Below, one piece after another: positions 7,224-16,372 of a stretch of 44,639 nt of DNA. The position numbers and the translations under genes were made by a program. Origin of the DNA: Caccocola sp964450835 (lineage in GTDB: Bacteria; Synergistota; Synergistia; Synergistales; Synergistaceae); NCBI GenBank assembly GCA_964450835.1, contig CAYVEQ010000013.1, positions 1-44,639 on the forward strand. The letters run 5' to 3'. A model generated the notes under the pieces. The model had not been told where the DNA came from. It saw nothing but the letters and a program-made list of their open reading frames with translations, and ran no database searches. Within the stretch, counting starts at the first letter, position 1; each line of letters starts with the position of its first letter.

Positions 7224-8353
7224 TGGCTCAGAACGAATTCTGGCAGGGCAACAAAGCCATAGCGATGGGCGCTATAGCCGCCGGATGCAGATTTTTCGGA
7301 GGCTACCCCATCACACCGTCGACAGAAATAATGGAAGTCATGTCCGAAGAGCTTCCGAAGCTGAACGGCAAATTCGTTCAGATGGAAGATGAAATCGGAG
7401 GAATCGCTTCCGCGCTCGGCGCTTCAATCGCTGGGAAGAAAGCCATGACAGCGAGCTCCGGTCCCGGAATATCGCTGAAACAGGAACTTCTCGGATACGG
7501 CTACATCGCGGAAATTCCGCTTGTCGTCGCGGACGTTCAGCGCGGCGGCCCGTCGACGGGGCTTCCTACGAAAGTTTCGCAGGCCGACGTAATGCAGGCC
7601 AGGTGGGGAACCCACGGCGACCACGCGACGATAGCCTACGCGCCGAGCTCTGTTCCCGAATGCTACACACTCACGATTGAAGCTTTCAACATGGCGGAGC
7701 GTTTCCGCCAGCCCGTTCTCGTAATGGCCGACGAAGTTGTCGGACATATGCGCGAGAAGATAACCATACCGGAGCCGGGTACATACAAGATAGTGAACCG
7801 CAAGAAGCCCACAGTCGCTCCGGACGACTTCGTCCCCTACCGCCCGGACGATGACGACATCCCGCCGATGCCGGCTTTCGGAGACGGCTACCGCTGGCAC
7901 GTCACGGGACTCACCACAAACGAGTGGGGCTTCCCGACAAACGACGCTCCCGACATCGACCTCAAGGCGAACCGCATTATCCGCAAGGTTGACCGCTGCC
8001 GCGACGAGATAGTTTCCTACAGAGAGGATTTCATCGAAGACGCGGAGATAGTCGTTCTCTCCTACGGTTCAGTCTCACGCTCCTCACTCCGCGCCATTCG
8101 CGAGCTCCGCGAAGAGGGCATAAAGGTCGGACATTTCCGCCCGATTACCATCTGGCCCTTCCCCGACAAAGAAATCGCCGCTATCGCGAAGAGAGTAAAA
8201 CACATCATCGTTCCGGAACTCAACGCCGGACAGCTTGTTCACGAAGTCGAACGCGCCGTCAAAGGCAGCTGCGAAGTGCATAGCAGGAGCCTCATCAACG
8301 GCGAGCTCTACAAGCCCGCGGAAATTATGTCCTTCATCAAGGAGGTGGCGTAA
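7223..8353 (+). CDS. korA: 2-oxoacid:ferredoxin oxidoreductase, alpha subunit
   Basis: The alpha subunit of a CoA-dependent 2-oxoacid:ferredoxin oxidoreductase, probably for 2-oxoglutarate, in the cytosol. It has 376 residues with the pyrimidine-binding domain at the front (FFGGYPITPSTEIME, QMEDEIGGIASALGAS, TASSGPGISLKQE) and the transketolase C-like domain behind (VVLSYGSVSRSSLRA, GHFRPITIWPFP). The GYPITPSTEI motif is typical of KorA and also of the valine-type VorB, so substrate choice is an inference from the D-A-B-C order. It starts at an ATG one base into the korD stop. Confidence 0.9.
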   Translation: MAQNEFWQGNKAIAMGAIAAGCRFFGGYPITPSTEIMEVMSEELPKLNGKFVQMEDEIGGIASALGASIAGKKAMTASSGPGISLKQELLGYGYIAEIPLVVADVQRGGPSTGLPTKVSQADVMQARWGTHGDHATIAYAPSSVPECYTLTIEAFNMAERFRQPVLVMADEVVGHMREKITIPEPGTYKIVNRKKPTVAPDDFVPYRPDDDDIPPMPAFGDGYRWHVTGLTTNEWGFPTNDAPDIDLKANRIIRKVDRCRDEIVSYREDFIEDAEIVVLSYGSVSRSSLRAIRELREEGIKVGHFRPITIWPFPDKEIAAIAKRVKHIIVPELNAGQLVHEVERAVKGSCEVHSRSLINGELYKPAEIMSFIKEVA

Positions 8354-8355
8354 CG

Positions 8356-9186
8356 ATGCCGCGCGAAGACGTTAAGAAACTTCTGCGTTCCAAGTTCATG
8401 CCCCATATCTGGTGCCCAGGCTGCGGCCACGGAATTATTATGCACGCTATACTGCGCGCCCTCGCCGACCTCCAGATACCCAAGGAGCAGATATGCATTT
8501 CTTCCGGTATCGGCTGCTCCAGCCGTATGCCGGGATATATAGACGCCTGCACTCTCCACACGGCGCACGGTCGCTCGCTCGCGTTTGCCACCGGCGTTAA
8601 AATGGCGAACCCGGAGCTTACGATAGTCAACGTCATGGGCGACGGCGACGGCACGGCCATCGGCGGCAACCACTTTATCCATGCCTGCCGCCGCAACGTG
8701 GGCATAACCGCCGTAGTCATGAACAACAACATTTACGGCATGACCGGAGGCCAGGCCTCCCCGACGACGCCGGAAGGCGCTTTCGCCGCCACCGCTCCCT
8801 ACGGCGCGATTGACCCCGTCTTTGACGTATGCAAACTCGCGGAGGGCGCCGGCGCCACGTATGTGGCACGCGCCACTGTCGCCAACCCGATGCAGTGCGA
8901 ACAGATACTCAAAAAAGCCATCGCGCACCAGAAGAAGGGCTTCGCGGTTGTCGAAATCGTAACCTACTGCCACACGCAGTTCGGCCGCAAAAACAAGCGC
9001 AGCCGCCCGACCGACAACATCAAGTATCTCAAAGAGCACACCGTTCTTAAAGCCCAGGCCGACAAGATGTCGCCTGAGGAGCTCAAAGACAAGATAATCG
9101 TCGGCGAGTTCGTCAACATAGAAAACGCGCGCGAGTACACCGATCGTTACAACGACGTCATTGCGCGCGCGCAGGGAAAGGCATAG
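8356..9186 (+). CDS. korB: 2-oxoacid:ferredoxin oxidoreductase, beta (TPP) subunit
   Basis: The thiamine-diphosphate-binding subunit, 276 residues. The N-terminal HIWCPGCGHGIIM motif and SSGIGCSSRMPGYI are the signatures of the beta subunit. The TPP/Mg site is seen as MGDGDGTAIGGNHFIHACRRN followed by NNNIYGMTGGQASPTTP. It starts two bases after the korA stop, behind GGAGGTGG. Together with KorA, KorC and KorD it would oxidise a 2-oxoacid to the acyl-CoA while reducing ferredoxin. Confidence 0.92.
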   Translation: MPREDVKKLLRSKFMPHIWCPGCGHGIIMHAILRALADLQIPKEQICISSGIGCSSRMPGYIDACTLHTAHGRSLAFATGVKMANPELTIVNVMGDGDGTAIGGNHFIHACRRNVGITAVVMNNNIYGMTGGQASPTTPEGAFAATAPYGAIDPVFDVCKLAEGAGATYVARATVANPMQCEQILKKAIAHQKKGFAVVEIVTYCHTQFGRKNKRSRPTDNIKYLKEHTVLKAQADKMSPEELKDKIIVGEFVNIENAREYTDRYNDVIARAQGKA

Positions 9187-9198
9187 GGGGTACGGATC

Positions 9199-9768
9199 AT
9201 GGGCGATCGTTATGAAATTCGCGTTGCGGGCTCAGGCGGACAGGGAGTTATCCTAGCCGCGGTGATCCTCGGTGAGGCGGCCGCTCTTCTTACCGAAGGA
9301 CTCAATTCGGTTCAGAGCCAGGCTTACGGGCCGGAAGCCCGCGGAGGCGCCTCCAAGTCGGAAGTCGTCTACGACCGCGGCGAAATAGACTACCCGAAGG
9401 CCGCTCATCCCGACCTTCAGATAATACTGACGCAGAAAGCCTGCGACACATACAGTCACGACACTGCCAAGGGAGCGACGGTCATCCTTGACGACTTCTT
9501 CGTCACAGACCCGCCGGAGCTCGACGCCGACATATATCTTCTCCCGATCGTGCGCACAGCGCGCGAAAAACTCGGCCGCGAGATAGTCGTCAACATGGTC
9601 GCGCTCGGCACCGCCGCGAAGGTGCTCGAGGACAAGGGGCTTGTACAGCCGCAGGCTGTCAAAAAAGCCATTCTCGACAGAGTTCCCAAGGGCACGGAAG
9701 AGCTCAACGAAAGAGCTTTCGACGAAGGCTACAAGATGATGTCGGAGGCCGTCGCGGCAAGAAAGTAA
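9199..9768 (+). CDS. korC: 2-oxoacid:ferredoxin oxidoreductase, gamma subunit
   Basis: The gamma subunit, 189 residues, of the POR/KOR gamma domain family. It begins YEIRVAGSGGQGVILAAVILGEAAA, the characteristic glycine-rich GxGGQG opening, followed by QSQAYGPEARGGASKSEVV, also diagnostic. It is separated from korB by 12 bp containing GGGGG as ribosome site, and is last in the operon, followed by a strong hairpin terminator. Confidence 0.93.
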   Translation: MGDRYEIRVAGSGGQGVILAAVILGEAAALLTEGLNSVQSQAYGPEARGGASKSEVVYDRGEIDYPKAAHPDLQIILTQKACDTYSHDTAKGATVILDDFFVTDPPELDADIYLLPIVRTAREKLGREIVVNMVALGTAAKVLEDKGLVQPQAVKKAILDRVPKGTEELNERAFDEGYKMMSEAVAARK

Positions 9769-9792
9769 CGGCTCAGGCATAAATAAAAAAAT

Positions 9793-9827
9793 AAAAAACG
9801 GCGGGAGAGCAATCTCCGCCGTTTTTT
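9793..9827. terminator. Terminator after korDABC
   Basis: A stem with the GC core CGGCGG(G)AGA / TCTCCGCCG, flanked by A6 upstream and T6 downstream and closed by a GCAA-type loop, 24 bases after the korC stop. The A/T flanks are symmetric, so it could also act on transcripts from the minus side. Confidence 0.88.
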
Positions 9828-10214
9828 ATTGAAGAGGGAGGGTAAATTAAAGAGCGTGTCCGCGCGCTGGAGTTTTATATCCGTGTCACGGGTTTTCAAG
9901 GCGCATGCCGTGCCGCGCGCGGAAATCCGCGCCGTCTTGCCCGTCTTGGCCTTTTGAACCGCGCGAGGGTTCGGACAGAAATTTTTCCGAAAGAAAGACT
10001 GGCGAGCGGCACGGGAAACGAATCACGGGAGTTAGCGTTCCCTGCGGCGCATGGCGCGCCGGTACAGATGCGCGAAATCCGCAATCTTTCGCCGCTGCTT
10101 TTGCGGCACGCTGAGAAAAGTTCGAAAAGCCGCGCTAAGCCGCGCGAAACGAGACCCGTGAAAATTCGCGCGGGGTCAGCGTGCCTGCTCGCGCGTCGTC
10201 CGGGTCGTTTTGCG
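9828..10214. other. Intergenic stretch with no recognised gene
   Basis: About 390 bp between the kor terminator and the convergent end of ddl. Open frames through it are composition-driven (GC-rich, Arg-rich) and resemble no protein I know. I see no tRNA, clear terminator or repeat. Short CGCG-rich palindromes are common here but none is long. Confidence 0.6.
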
Positions 10215-11150
10215 TCAGCGCTTTATCGCGAAGGACCTTTTTATGACGGAGGAAAGGAAATCCCCGAACTCTATGCCGCGCGCTCTCGCCGCTTTCGGCA
10301 CGAGGCTTGTGGTGGTCATTCCAGGGGCTGTGTTTGCCTCAAGCGCGTAGGCTTCGCCCTCCGGAGTTATCCTGAAATCGACGCGGCTGTAGCCGCGGCA
10401 GCCGATGGCGTTGTGAGCGGCGACAGCGGCGGCCGATATGTGCGAGTTTATTTCGCCGGAGAAATCGGCAGGGCAGACATATTCCGTGCATCCGTGCGTA
10501 TATTTATTCCTGTAATCGTAGAATCCGCTCTTTGGCTTGATGTGTACGGGGGGGAGCGCCTCGGCCGCGCCCTCCTCGCGTTCCCATACAGCGACCGTCG
10601 CCTCCTCGCCGGGTATATATTCCTCGACGAGTGCCTTGTCGTTCATCCGCCATACTGTTTCAAGAGCTTTCCGGTAATCGCCGATTTCCGTAAGAAAAGT
10701 GAGGCCGACTGTGCTTCCGCCGCAGTTCGGCTTGACTGTGAGCTTCCCGCGGCGTTTCAGATATTCCGCCGCGAGAGACTCGCCGATATTGCCCGGCACA
10801 GCCAGAAAACCGTCGGGGACTTTTACTCCCGCGCCAGCGAAAAATATCTTGGCGGCGTTCTTGTCCATGCTTATCATCGAGGCCTCGGGGCCCGAGCCCG
10901 TGTAAGGAATTTCAAGCGATTCAAGCACAGCCTGTATTCTTCCGTTTTCCCCCCAGCCCCCGTGAAGCGCGATAAAAACGCCCTCCGCACCGAGGCCGTC
11001 CCATTCGCGCGTAAATTCCCTGATTGATTTTATATCGTAAAGCAGCGTGTCATAGCCGCAGCGGGAAAGAGCATCAGCGACCGCCGCGCCGGAATTGAGC
11101 GAAACTTCCCGCTCGGGGCTGACTCCGCCGCAGAGTACGACAATCTTCAT
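10215..11150 (-). CDS. ddl: D-alanine--D-alanine ligase
   Basis: An ATP-grasp enzyme joining two D-Ala for peptidoglycan. It has 311 residues, a usual length. It begins KIVVLCGGVSPEREVSLNSG (the Ddl signature with the catalytic Glu), then ALHGGWGENGRIQAVLES and IPYTGSGPEASMISMDK. The ATP-grasp core has LTVKPNCGGSTVGLTF, and the C-terminal YSRVDFRITPEGEAYALE-x-NTAPGMT holds the Mg ligands. The ATG at 11150 follows GGAGGTC. It is the last gene of the long minus-strand run, 22 bp after lptD. Confidence 0.95.
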   Translation of the reverse strand: MKIVVLCGGVSPEREVSLNSGAAVADALSRCGYDTLLYDIKSIREFTREWDGLGAEGVFIALHGGWGENGRIQAVLESLEIPYTGSGPEASMISMDKNAAKIFFAGAGVKVPDGFLAVPGNIGESLAAEYLKRRGKLTVKPNCGGSTVGLTFLTEIGDYRKALETVWRMNDKALVEEYIPGEEATVAVWEREEGAAEALPPVHIKPKSGFYDYRNKYTHGCTEYVCPADFSGEINSHISAAAVAAHNAIGCRGYSRVDFRITPEGEAYALEANTAPGMTTTSLVPKAARARGIEFGDFLSSVIKRSFAIKR

Positions 11151-11172
11151 AGTTTTGACCTCCAGTCATGAG

Positions 11173-13041
11173 CTAGTGCGATTTTGAGCCGATTTCGAGT
11201 TTATTGTCGGGATAGGCGTTGATAAAAAGCGTCACTCCGACTCTGTGCTCATCCTCGGATCGTTTGTCCCTGTACCACATTTCCCACGTCATGCAGTGCA
11301 GATTGTAGGAGAGAGAGTACAGAATCGAAGAGAGTTTTTTATTTCTCAAGTCATATTTCGCGCCGACGAAGAAATTCCATTTTTCCCACGGCGCTCCCAG
11401 AGGCAGAGGGAAAGCGACGGACTGGAAGACATGCTCGTCCACTGAAAGGCGGTCCCACGCCATGGGGCTTCTCCCTTTATCGACCCAGCGGCGGTAGTAG
11501 GAGCTGGTGAAGTTAAAATCGCCGATTTTGTATTTGACTCCTTCCAGTATATCCACGGCTTCCTGATCTCTGTCTACGTCATAGTAATCGAAATAGCGGT
11601 ATCTCAATGTGACGAAGGGTTTGAAAATGAATACGGACCACTGCGGCTGCCAGCTGTATTGGGCGGCATAGGCGATTCGTTCCGTCCATTCCCTCCGCGT
11701 GACGTTATCGCCGTAACGTCCCCAGGCGGCGGAAAGGCGGAATTTGCCGCCCATCAGCGGCTCTCCGAACCACGGCGAGTTGACCATCACTTCGGGGTCG
11801 CGCCAGACGTCTCTGTCTTCATCGACGTCGGTTTCGACTTCGGTTGAAACAAGTTCGCGCTGCGCCCAGTAGAGATGCGCCTCCCAGCCGGCGTTTTCGT
11901 AAAGCAATCCCCACGACGGGCGCCAGATTGTGTCTTCGGTGGTGTCGTTGTAAAGGCGCTTTGTGCTGGCGAAGAGACTCAGCTGGTTTGTGAGCCTGTA
12001 CGTATAGTCTATTGCAGTCTCGAACTCTCCCTGCGACCAGTAGACGGCCTCGAGGTCGAGCTCGCCGTAGCGTCCGAGGTCAAGCGGTCCGCTGATTCCA
12101 AAGCCGGCTCCGAGGTCAGTGTCATAGTCGACTATCGGCTGGATTCCTTTTTTCTTGCGCTCCGTGATTACTATGTCGAAAGGATGCGGAATGACGACTG
12201 AGTTGCCGATGTAGAAGCGCGGCCTCTTGAGCACGGTCTTTTTGCCTGGAAAGATGACGGCGCGCCGCGTGACGAACTTGTAATGCGGAACTGTAAAGTC
12301 GCATGTCGTCGACGTCACGCCGGTCCATTCCGCGACTGTAGAGGAAGTGTTCTTCTTCGCACGCCCCGCCGCGTGTATGATGTTGCTCTTTGCCGCCTCC
12401 TCGTAGGGCATGAGGCGCACCCTGCCGCCGCTCATGAACGAAGGGCCAGACGCGCCGGATACCCGCGTAAAAACGCCGCGTCTTGTATCCACATTGTATT
12501 TCAGATGCTTTCCGGTGTATCTTTCCGTGGCGTCGGAGAGAGTCACCTCTTCACGGTAGTCCGAGTAGGCGTCCACGATATGGGTTTTTGTGCCATATTC
12601 GACATAGGGCGCGGACACTCGCAGATCTTTGCTGTGAAGCCGGACATTTCCCCTCGCCACGGCCATGCCCGTGTACTCGTCGTAATCTATCTCGTCAGCG
12701 TCAAGAAAGACCCTGTCCTGCGGCTTTTCCGGTTCGTCGGCGTCGGGCGCGTTTTCCGGCCCGTCTGTGTCCTGCGCGTCGTTTTGCCCGTCCGCGTTCG
12801 GCTGGTTTTCAGGTTTCCCGTCGTCCGGCGCGTTTTTTTGCTCTTCCGCGCCGGGCGTTTCAGGCGTTGCGTTGTCTGTAATGGCGGGCCTTTCTATGTC
12901 ATAGGAAAGATCGTTATAGGTGGGGTCGTCCAGTTCGTAAGATACCGCCCGGCTTTGAGCGGCCAAGATCATGGCGCACGCCGTGCAGACTGCGACCAGC
13001 CCTCTCATGAACCGCGCCGGGTATCGTGTTAATTTGTCCAA
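11173..13041 (-). CDS. lptD: LPS-assembly protein LptD-like outer-membrane protein
   Basis: The probable outer-membrane translocon that inserts lipopolysaccharide, 622 residues. A signal peptide covers about residues 1-33. A linker rich in Pro, Asp, Glu and Asn follows (about 55-110, with repeated PENAPDADEPEK-type units). An OstA/LptA-like domain comes next (RVFLDADEIDYDEYTGMAVARGNVRL), then a C-terminal beta-barrel rich in alternating aromatic strands. It is shorter than E. coli LptD (784 residues). The TTG start at 13041 has CGGAGG nine bases upstream and overlaps the end of lptC by 13 bp. The lptC-lptD coupling supports the call. Confidence 0.85.
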   Translation of the reverse strand: MDKLTRYPARFMRGLVAVCTACAMILAAQSRAVSYELDDPTYNDLSYDIERPAITDNATPETPGAEEQKNAPDDGKPENQPNADGQNDAQDTDGPENAPDADEPEKPQDRVFLDADEIDYDEYTGMAVARGNVRLHSKDLRVSAPYVEYGTKTHIVDAYSDYREEVTLSDATERYTGKHLKYNVDTRRGVFTRVSGASGPSFMSGGRVRLMPYEEAAKSNIIHAAGRAKKNTSSTVAEWTGVTSTTCDFTVPHYKFVTRRAVIFPGKKTVLKRPRFYIGNSVVIPHPFDIVITERKKKGIQPIVDYDTDLGAGFGISGPLDLGRYGELDLEAVYWSQGEFETAIDYTYRLTNQLSLFASTKRLYNDTTEDTIWRPSWGLLYENAGWEAHLYWAQRELVSTEVETDVDEDRDVWRDPEVMVNSPWFGEPLMGGKFRLSAAWGRYGDNVTRREWTERIAYAAQYSWQPQWSVFIFKPFVTLRYRYFDYYDVDRDQEAVDILEGVKYKIGDFNFTSSYYRRWVDKGRSPMAWDRLSVDEHVFQSVAFPLPLGAPWEKWNFFVGAKYDLRNKKLSSILYSLSYNLHCMTWEMWYRDKRSEDEHRVGVTLFINAYPDNKLEIGSKSH

Positions 13042-13580
13042 GTTACGGTGCCTCCGTTTGTTATATGGCAGTCTCCGTCGGCTGTATCGTAGCGGCCCTT
13101 CTCGCCGCTTATCACAATATTCTCCGAGCTCAGCCTTACGCCTTCGGAGAAATTCCAGCGTTCGTTCTTCGCGTCGTATTCAACGAAGCCGGAGCGCAGC
13201 TTGTATTCCTTTCCGTTTTCGGTCATGGTGCAGTCGCCGTTCGTGAGAGTTATGTCGCTGCTCTCACGAGTGAAAGTCCCCTTGTCGGCGTAGACATGAA
13301 TGTCGCGCCCGTTCGGATCTTTTATCGTTATATCGACTGAAGTGCCGTATATTATCCCGTCTTTGTGTTCCGCGCGTGGAGAGAGAATTTTCCATCTTTT
13401 ACCGTTTACGACGCGTTCTATCTCTATATCTTCAACGATTATGTCCGGCAGCGGGATGTTTTTCGCCGCGCCGAGATGAAGGTCGCGCCATAAGTAAAAA
13501 GACCCGACGGCGACCGCGAGGAGCGCCGTCAGGACGATGGCTTTGCCTTTTGTGATTTTTTTCGTACTTATTCCGCGCAC
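13029..13580 (-). CDS. lptC: LPS export system periplasmic protein LptC-like
   Basis: A bitopic inner-membrane protein with a periplasmic beta-jellyroll, proposed to hand LPS from LptBFG to LptA. It has 183 residues. A short basic N-terminus precedes one membrane helix (GKAIVLTALLAVAVGSFYLW, about residues 12-31). The periplasmic part has the LptC pattern: LPDIIVEDIEIERVVNGKRWKILSPRAEH, and GRDIHVYADKGTFTRESSDITLTNGDC. It starts with GTG at 13580, with no strong ribosome site, so the start is less sure. It overlaps lptD by 13 bp. Confidence 0.82.
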   Translation of the reverse strand: MRGISTKKITKGKAIVLTALLAVAVGSFYLWRDLHLGAAKNIPLPDIIVEDIEIERVVNGKRWKILSPRAEHKDGIIYGTSVDITIKDPNGRDIHVYADKGTFTRESSDITLTNGDCTMTENGKEYKLRSGFVEYDAKNERWNFSEGVRLSSENIVISGEKGRYDTADGDCHITNGGTVTWTN

Positions 13581-13596
13581 AGGTCAGGCAAGTCCG

Positions 13597-14721
13597 TTAC
13601 AGATTGGGGTCGGAGCGCGTTCCCTGCGGCGCCAGCTCATCCGGCTGAGTCAGCGGCGAGATCTGCGAAGGCACCTGGTAAGCCGAAACCCGCGTCGTTT
13701 CCGAAATCTGCGCGTAGAAGAGAGTCCCCTCTTTCAGCTGTTTGTCGTTGCCTCTTATGAGGAAACCGCCGGCAAGGCCGACCGGCCCCAGCAGCACGGC
13801 GCCGGCCAAGCTCGCCCCCGCCGCGCCTATCACCGCGCTGTCGGTCTCCATAGCTTTTTTCGCCGCGTCGCCTATGTTGACGGGAACGACATATGGCCCC
13901 AGAACTTCCACTCCGTCTACTTCCATCTCAATCTCGGAGGAGCGGCCGAAACTGCGCGGCGGTTTTACTTTTGTAATGTGGGCGAAGAGGCGGCTGCCCT
14001 TCGGCGCGACGAGCATATCGCCGACCAGGATCTGCTCCTTCAGTCCCAGAATGATAATATCGCCGACTTTGACGTTTCTCACGGTAAGAGTGTCGAGCAG
14101 AATGCCCCGCACGATTGTCTCTTTCGGAAGCTCAAACTGCGTTGCGGCGATTCCCTCAGGAAGGAGTTTCATAAGAATGCGCTCAAGACGCGAGATGAGC
14201 GGCCCCGGCTGGTTGACGCCTTCGAGGATTACCTCCATCGCGCCGATACGCCTCGTGAGAGGCCACGTCGGGTGTATCTCCTGACTTACTCCCCACTCTG
14301 CTACGGAAATCTTGAAGAGCACCGAGGGCTGTGTCTCCGTGCCGTTTTCGAGAAAATCGATAAGCGCGGTCTGGCGCTCTGTCAGACTGCCGGGGAGCTC
14401 GCGCCCGAAGACTGTCGTTTCCACTTCGTTGAGCCTTGTTAAAAGCCCGCCCTCGCGGACGTTGCCGTATATTATGGTTTCGGCGCGCTCCAGCACTTCA
14501 AAGGCGGGGGCTGCGGCTTCGGGTTTTATTATGGTGTTGGCTGTCCCCGTCGATACCACAGCGGGCCCGGGGGTTTTCGTTTCCGTTTCCGCGGACGACT
14601 GAGCGGCCTCGGGCGCGGGCGCGTTTGCGGGTTCAGGCGCGGAACCGTCCGCGAAGCAGGCCGGGGCGGTCAACGTGAGCGCCGCCAGTAAAAGTGCGAT
14701 TGTCTTTACGCTTTTCTTCAT
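13597..14721 (-). CDS. Exported protein of unknown function, between pyrG and lptC
   Basis: A 374-residue protein I cannot name. It has a clear signal peptide (about residues 1-25, cleaved near CFADGSA), an Ala/Pro/Glu-rich linker to about residue 70, and two similar units (ERAETIIYGNVREGGLLTRL and VETTVFGRELPGSLTERQ) suggesting a tandem repeat. A central beta-rich region carries hydrophobic patches such as VRNVKVGDIIILGLKEQILVG. A Gly/Ala-rich segment (about 300-325, AAGASLAGAVLLGPVGLAGG) looks like a glycine zipper or membrane hairpin. The start overlaps the pyrG stop as ATGA, and lptC follows 16 bp later. This suggests an envelope role linked to LPS transport, which is inference only. Confidence 0.7.
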   Translation of the reverse strand: MKKSVKTIALLLAALTLTAPACFADGSAPEPANAPAPEAAQSSAETETKTPGPAVVSTGTANTIIKPEAAAPAFEVLERAETIIYGNVREGGLLTRLNEVETTVFGRELPGSLTERQTALIDFLENGTETQPSVLFKISVAEWGVSQEIHPTWPLTRRIGAMEVILEGVNQPGPLISRLERILMKLLPEGIAATQFELPKETIVRGILLDTLTVRNVKVGDIIILGLKEQILVGDMLVAPKGSRLFAHITKVKPPRSFGRSSEIEMEVDGVEVLGPYVVPVNIGDAAKKAMETDSAVIGAAGASLAGAVLLGPVGLAGGFLIRGNDKQLKEGTLFYAQISETTRVSAYQVPSQISPLTQPDELAPQGTRSDPNL

Positions 14722-16337
14722 GCTTTTCTTACCTCCGTCTTCTTTTTAATGTCAAGCGCCGCAGCGATAAAATCCCTGAACAGCGGGTGCGGGCGCACCG
14801 GACGGGAGAGAAATTCGGGGTGAAACTGGACGCCGACCATCCACGGGTGATTGTCGTTTTCCATAATCTCCACCTGTCCCCCTATCGGGCAGACGCCGGC
14901 CACACGCATTCCGGCGGCTTCAAATTCCTTTATATATTCGTTATTGAATTCAAAACGGTGGCGGTGGCGTTCCTCTATGTGAGTCGCGCCGTAAATTTTT
15001 TCGGCCTTTGTGCCTTTCTTTATCTCGCAGGGATATGTGCCGAGACGCGAAGTGCCTCCGATATCCGCCACGTTTTTCTGTTCTTCCATCAGGTGTATGA
15101 CGGGATGCGAGGTTTGCTCGTCTATCTCAATGCTGTTGGCGTCGGCGAAGCCCAGCACGCTGCGGGCGAATTCTATGACGGCAACCTGCATTCCCAGACA
15201 GAGGCCCAGATAAGGGACGCCCTTTTCCCTCGCGTATTTCGCGGCGGCTATTTTACCTTCCACGCCGCGCTGCCCGAAGCCGCCCGGCACGAGTATCGCG
15301 TCCGCTCTGCCGAGTATTCCGCAGACGTCTCCTGTCTCTAGGTCTTCCGCTTCGACGGGGAATATGTCGAGCTTGACGCCGTTCGCTATGCCCGCGTGGG
15401 AGAGAGCCTCGTTAACGCTCAGATACGCGTCTTTGATTTCGGTATATTTGCCGACGAGAGCGACGGTAAGTCTGCCTTTTCTTGTGTCGTATCTGCGGAG
15501 AAATTCTTTCCAGTCTTTCATGTCCGGCGCGCCCCTCGCGGGGAGACCGAGCTTTTTGAGCACAAGGTGGTCGAATTTCTGCGAATGGAGCACTATCGGT
15601 ATTCTGTAAATAGAATCCGAGTCAACCGCCTCGAATACGGAATCGGCGTGAACGCTGCAGAAAAGGCCGATTTTTTCACGCAGCTCACGGCTGATGTTGT
15701 ACTGCGAGCGGCATACGATGACGTCCGGCTGTATGCCTATCCTGCGCAGTTCATTCACGCTGTGCTGTGTCGGCTTTGTCTTGAGCTCGCCGGAGGCCTG
15801 TATATAGGGAACGAGTGTGACATGGCAGTAAAGTATGTTCGCGCGTCCGACTCTGCCCGCGAACTGGCGGATCGCCTCAAGGAAAGGCAGCCCCTCTATA
15901 TCGCCGACCGTGCCTCCGATTTCCGCTATGACGATGTCTTTGTCGCGTCCGACGTGTTCGATTCTGTCTTGAATTTCGTTAGTGATATGGGGAATGACCT
16001 GGACTGTGGCTCCGTTGTAGCCTCCGGCGCGCTCGCGCTGTATTACCGACGAATAGACCTTGCCTGTGGTGCAGCTGTTTTCGCCTTTTATCGTCTCGTC
16101 GATAAAACGCTCGTAGTGGCCGAGGTCAAGGTCTGTTTCCGCGCCGTCGCATGTTACGAATACTTCTCCGTGCTGAAAAGGGCTCATCGCTCCCGCGTCA
16201 ACGTTGATATATGGATCCATTTTGATAATGCTGACTCTGTATCCGCGCCGTTTCAGAAGAACGCCTAACGACGCGGCCGTAATTCCCTTGCCGAGAGACG
16301 ATACAACTCCTCCCGTGACGAAAATATACTTAGTCAT
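14718..16337 (-). CDS. pyrG: CTP synthase
   Basis: Makes CTP from UTP, ATP and glutamine. It has 539 residues from the ATG at 16337; a TTG three codons upstream is possible but lies closer to the AAAGGG site. The amidoligase domain starts TKYIFVTGGVVSSLGKGI and contains KMDPYINVDAGAMSPFQHGEVFV and EIGGTVGDIE. The glutaminase domain has PGGFGQRGVEGKI, the nucleophile in YLGLCLGMQ and the HPEF of the catalytic triad (GVQFHPEF). It lies between the M23 peptidase gene and an unknown exported protein gene that overlaps it by four bases. Confidence 0.97.
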   Translation of the reverse strand: MTKYIFVTGGVVSSLGKGITAASLGVLLKRRGYRVSIIKMDPYINVDAGAMSPFQHGEVFVTCDGAETDLDLGHYERFIDETIKGENSCTTGKVYSSVIQRERAGGYNGATVQVIPHITNEIQDRIEHVGRDKDIVIAEIGGTVGDIEGLPFLEAIRQFAGRVGRANILYCHVTLVPYIQASGELKTKPTQHSVNELRRIGIQPDVIVCRSQYNISRELREKIGLFCSVHADSVFEAVDSDSIYRIPIVLHSQKFDHLVLKKLGLPARGAPDMKDWKEFLRRYDTRKGRLTVALVGKYTEIKDAYLSVNEALSHAGIANGVKLDIFPVEAEDLETGDVCGILGRADAILVPGGFGQRGVEGKIAAAKYAREKGVPYLGLCLGMQVAVIEFARSVLGFADANSIEIDEQTSHPVIHLMEEQKNVADIGGTSRLGTYPCEIKKGTKAEKIYGATHIEERHRHRFEFNNEYIKEFEAAGMRVAGVCPIGGQVEIMENDNHPWMVGVQFHPEFLSRPVRPHPLFRDFIAAALDIKKKTEVRKA

Positions 16338-16372
16338 TGATTGCAAACGCCCTTTCTGGCATAACTGAAAAT

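Noticed and set aside
9954..11027. A 357-codon plus frame spanning the region after kor and most of ddl
   Set aside because: Most of it is antisense to ddl and the upstream part resembles no protein; no ribosome site.
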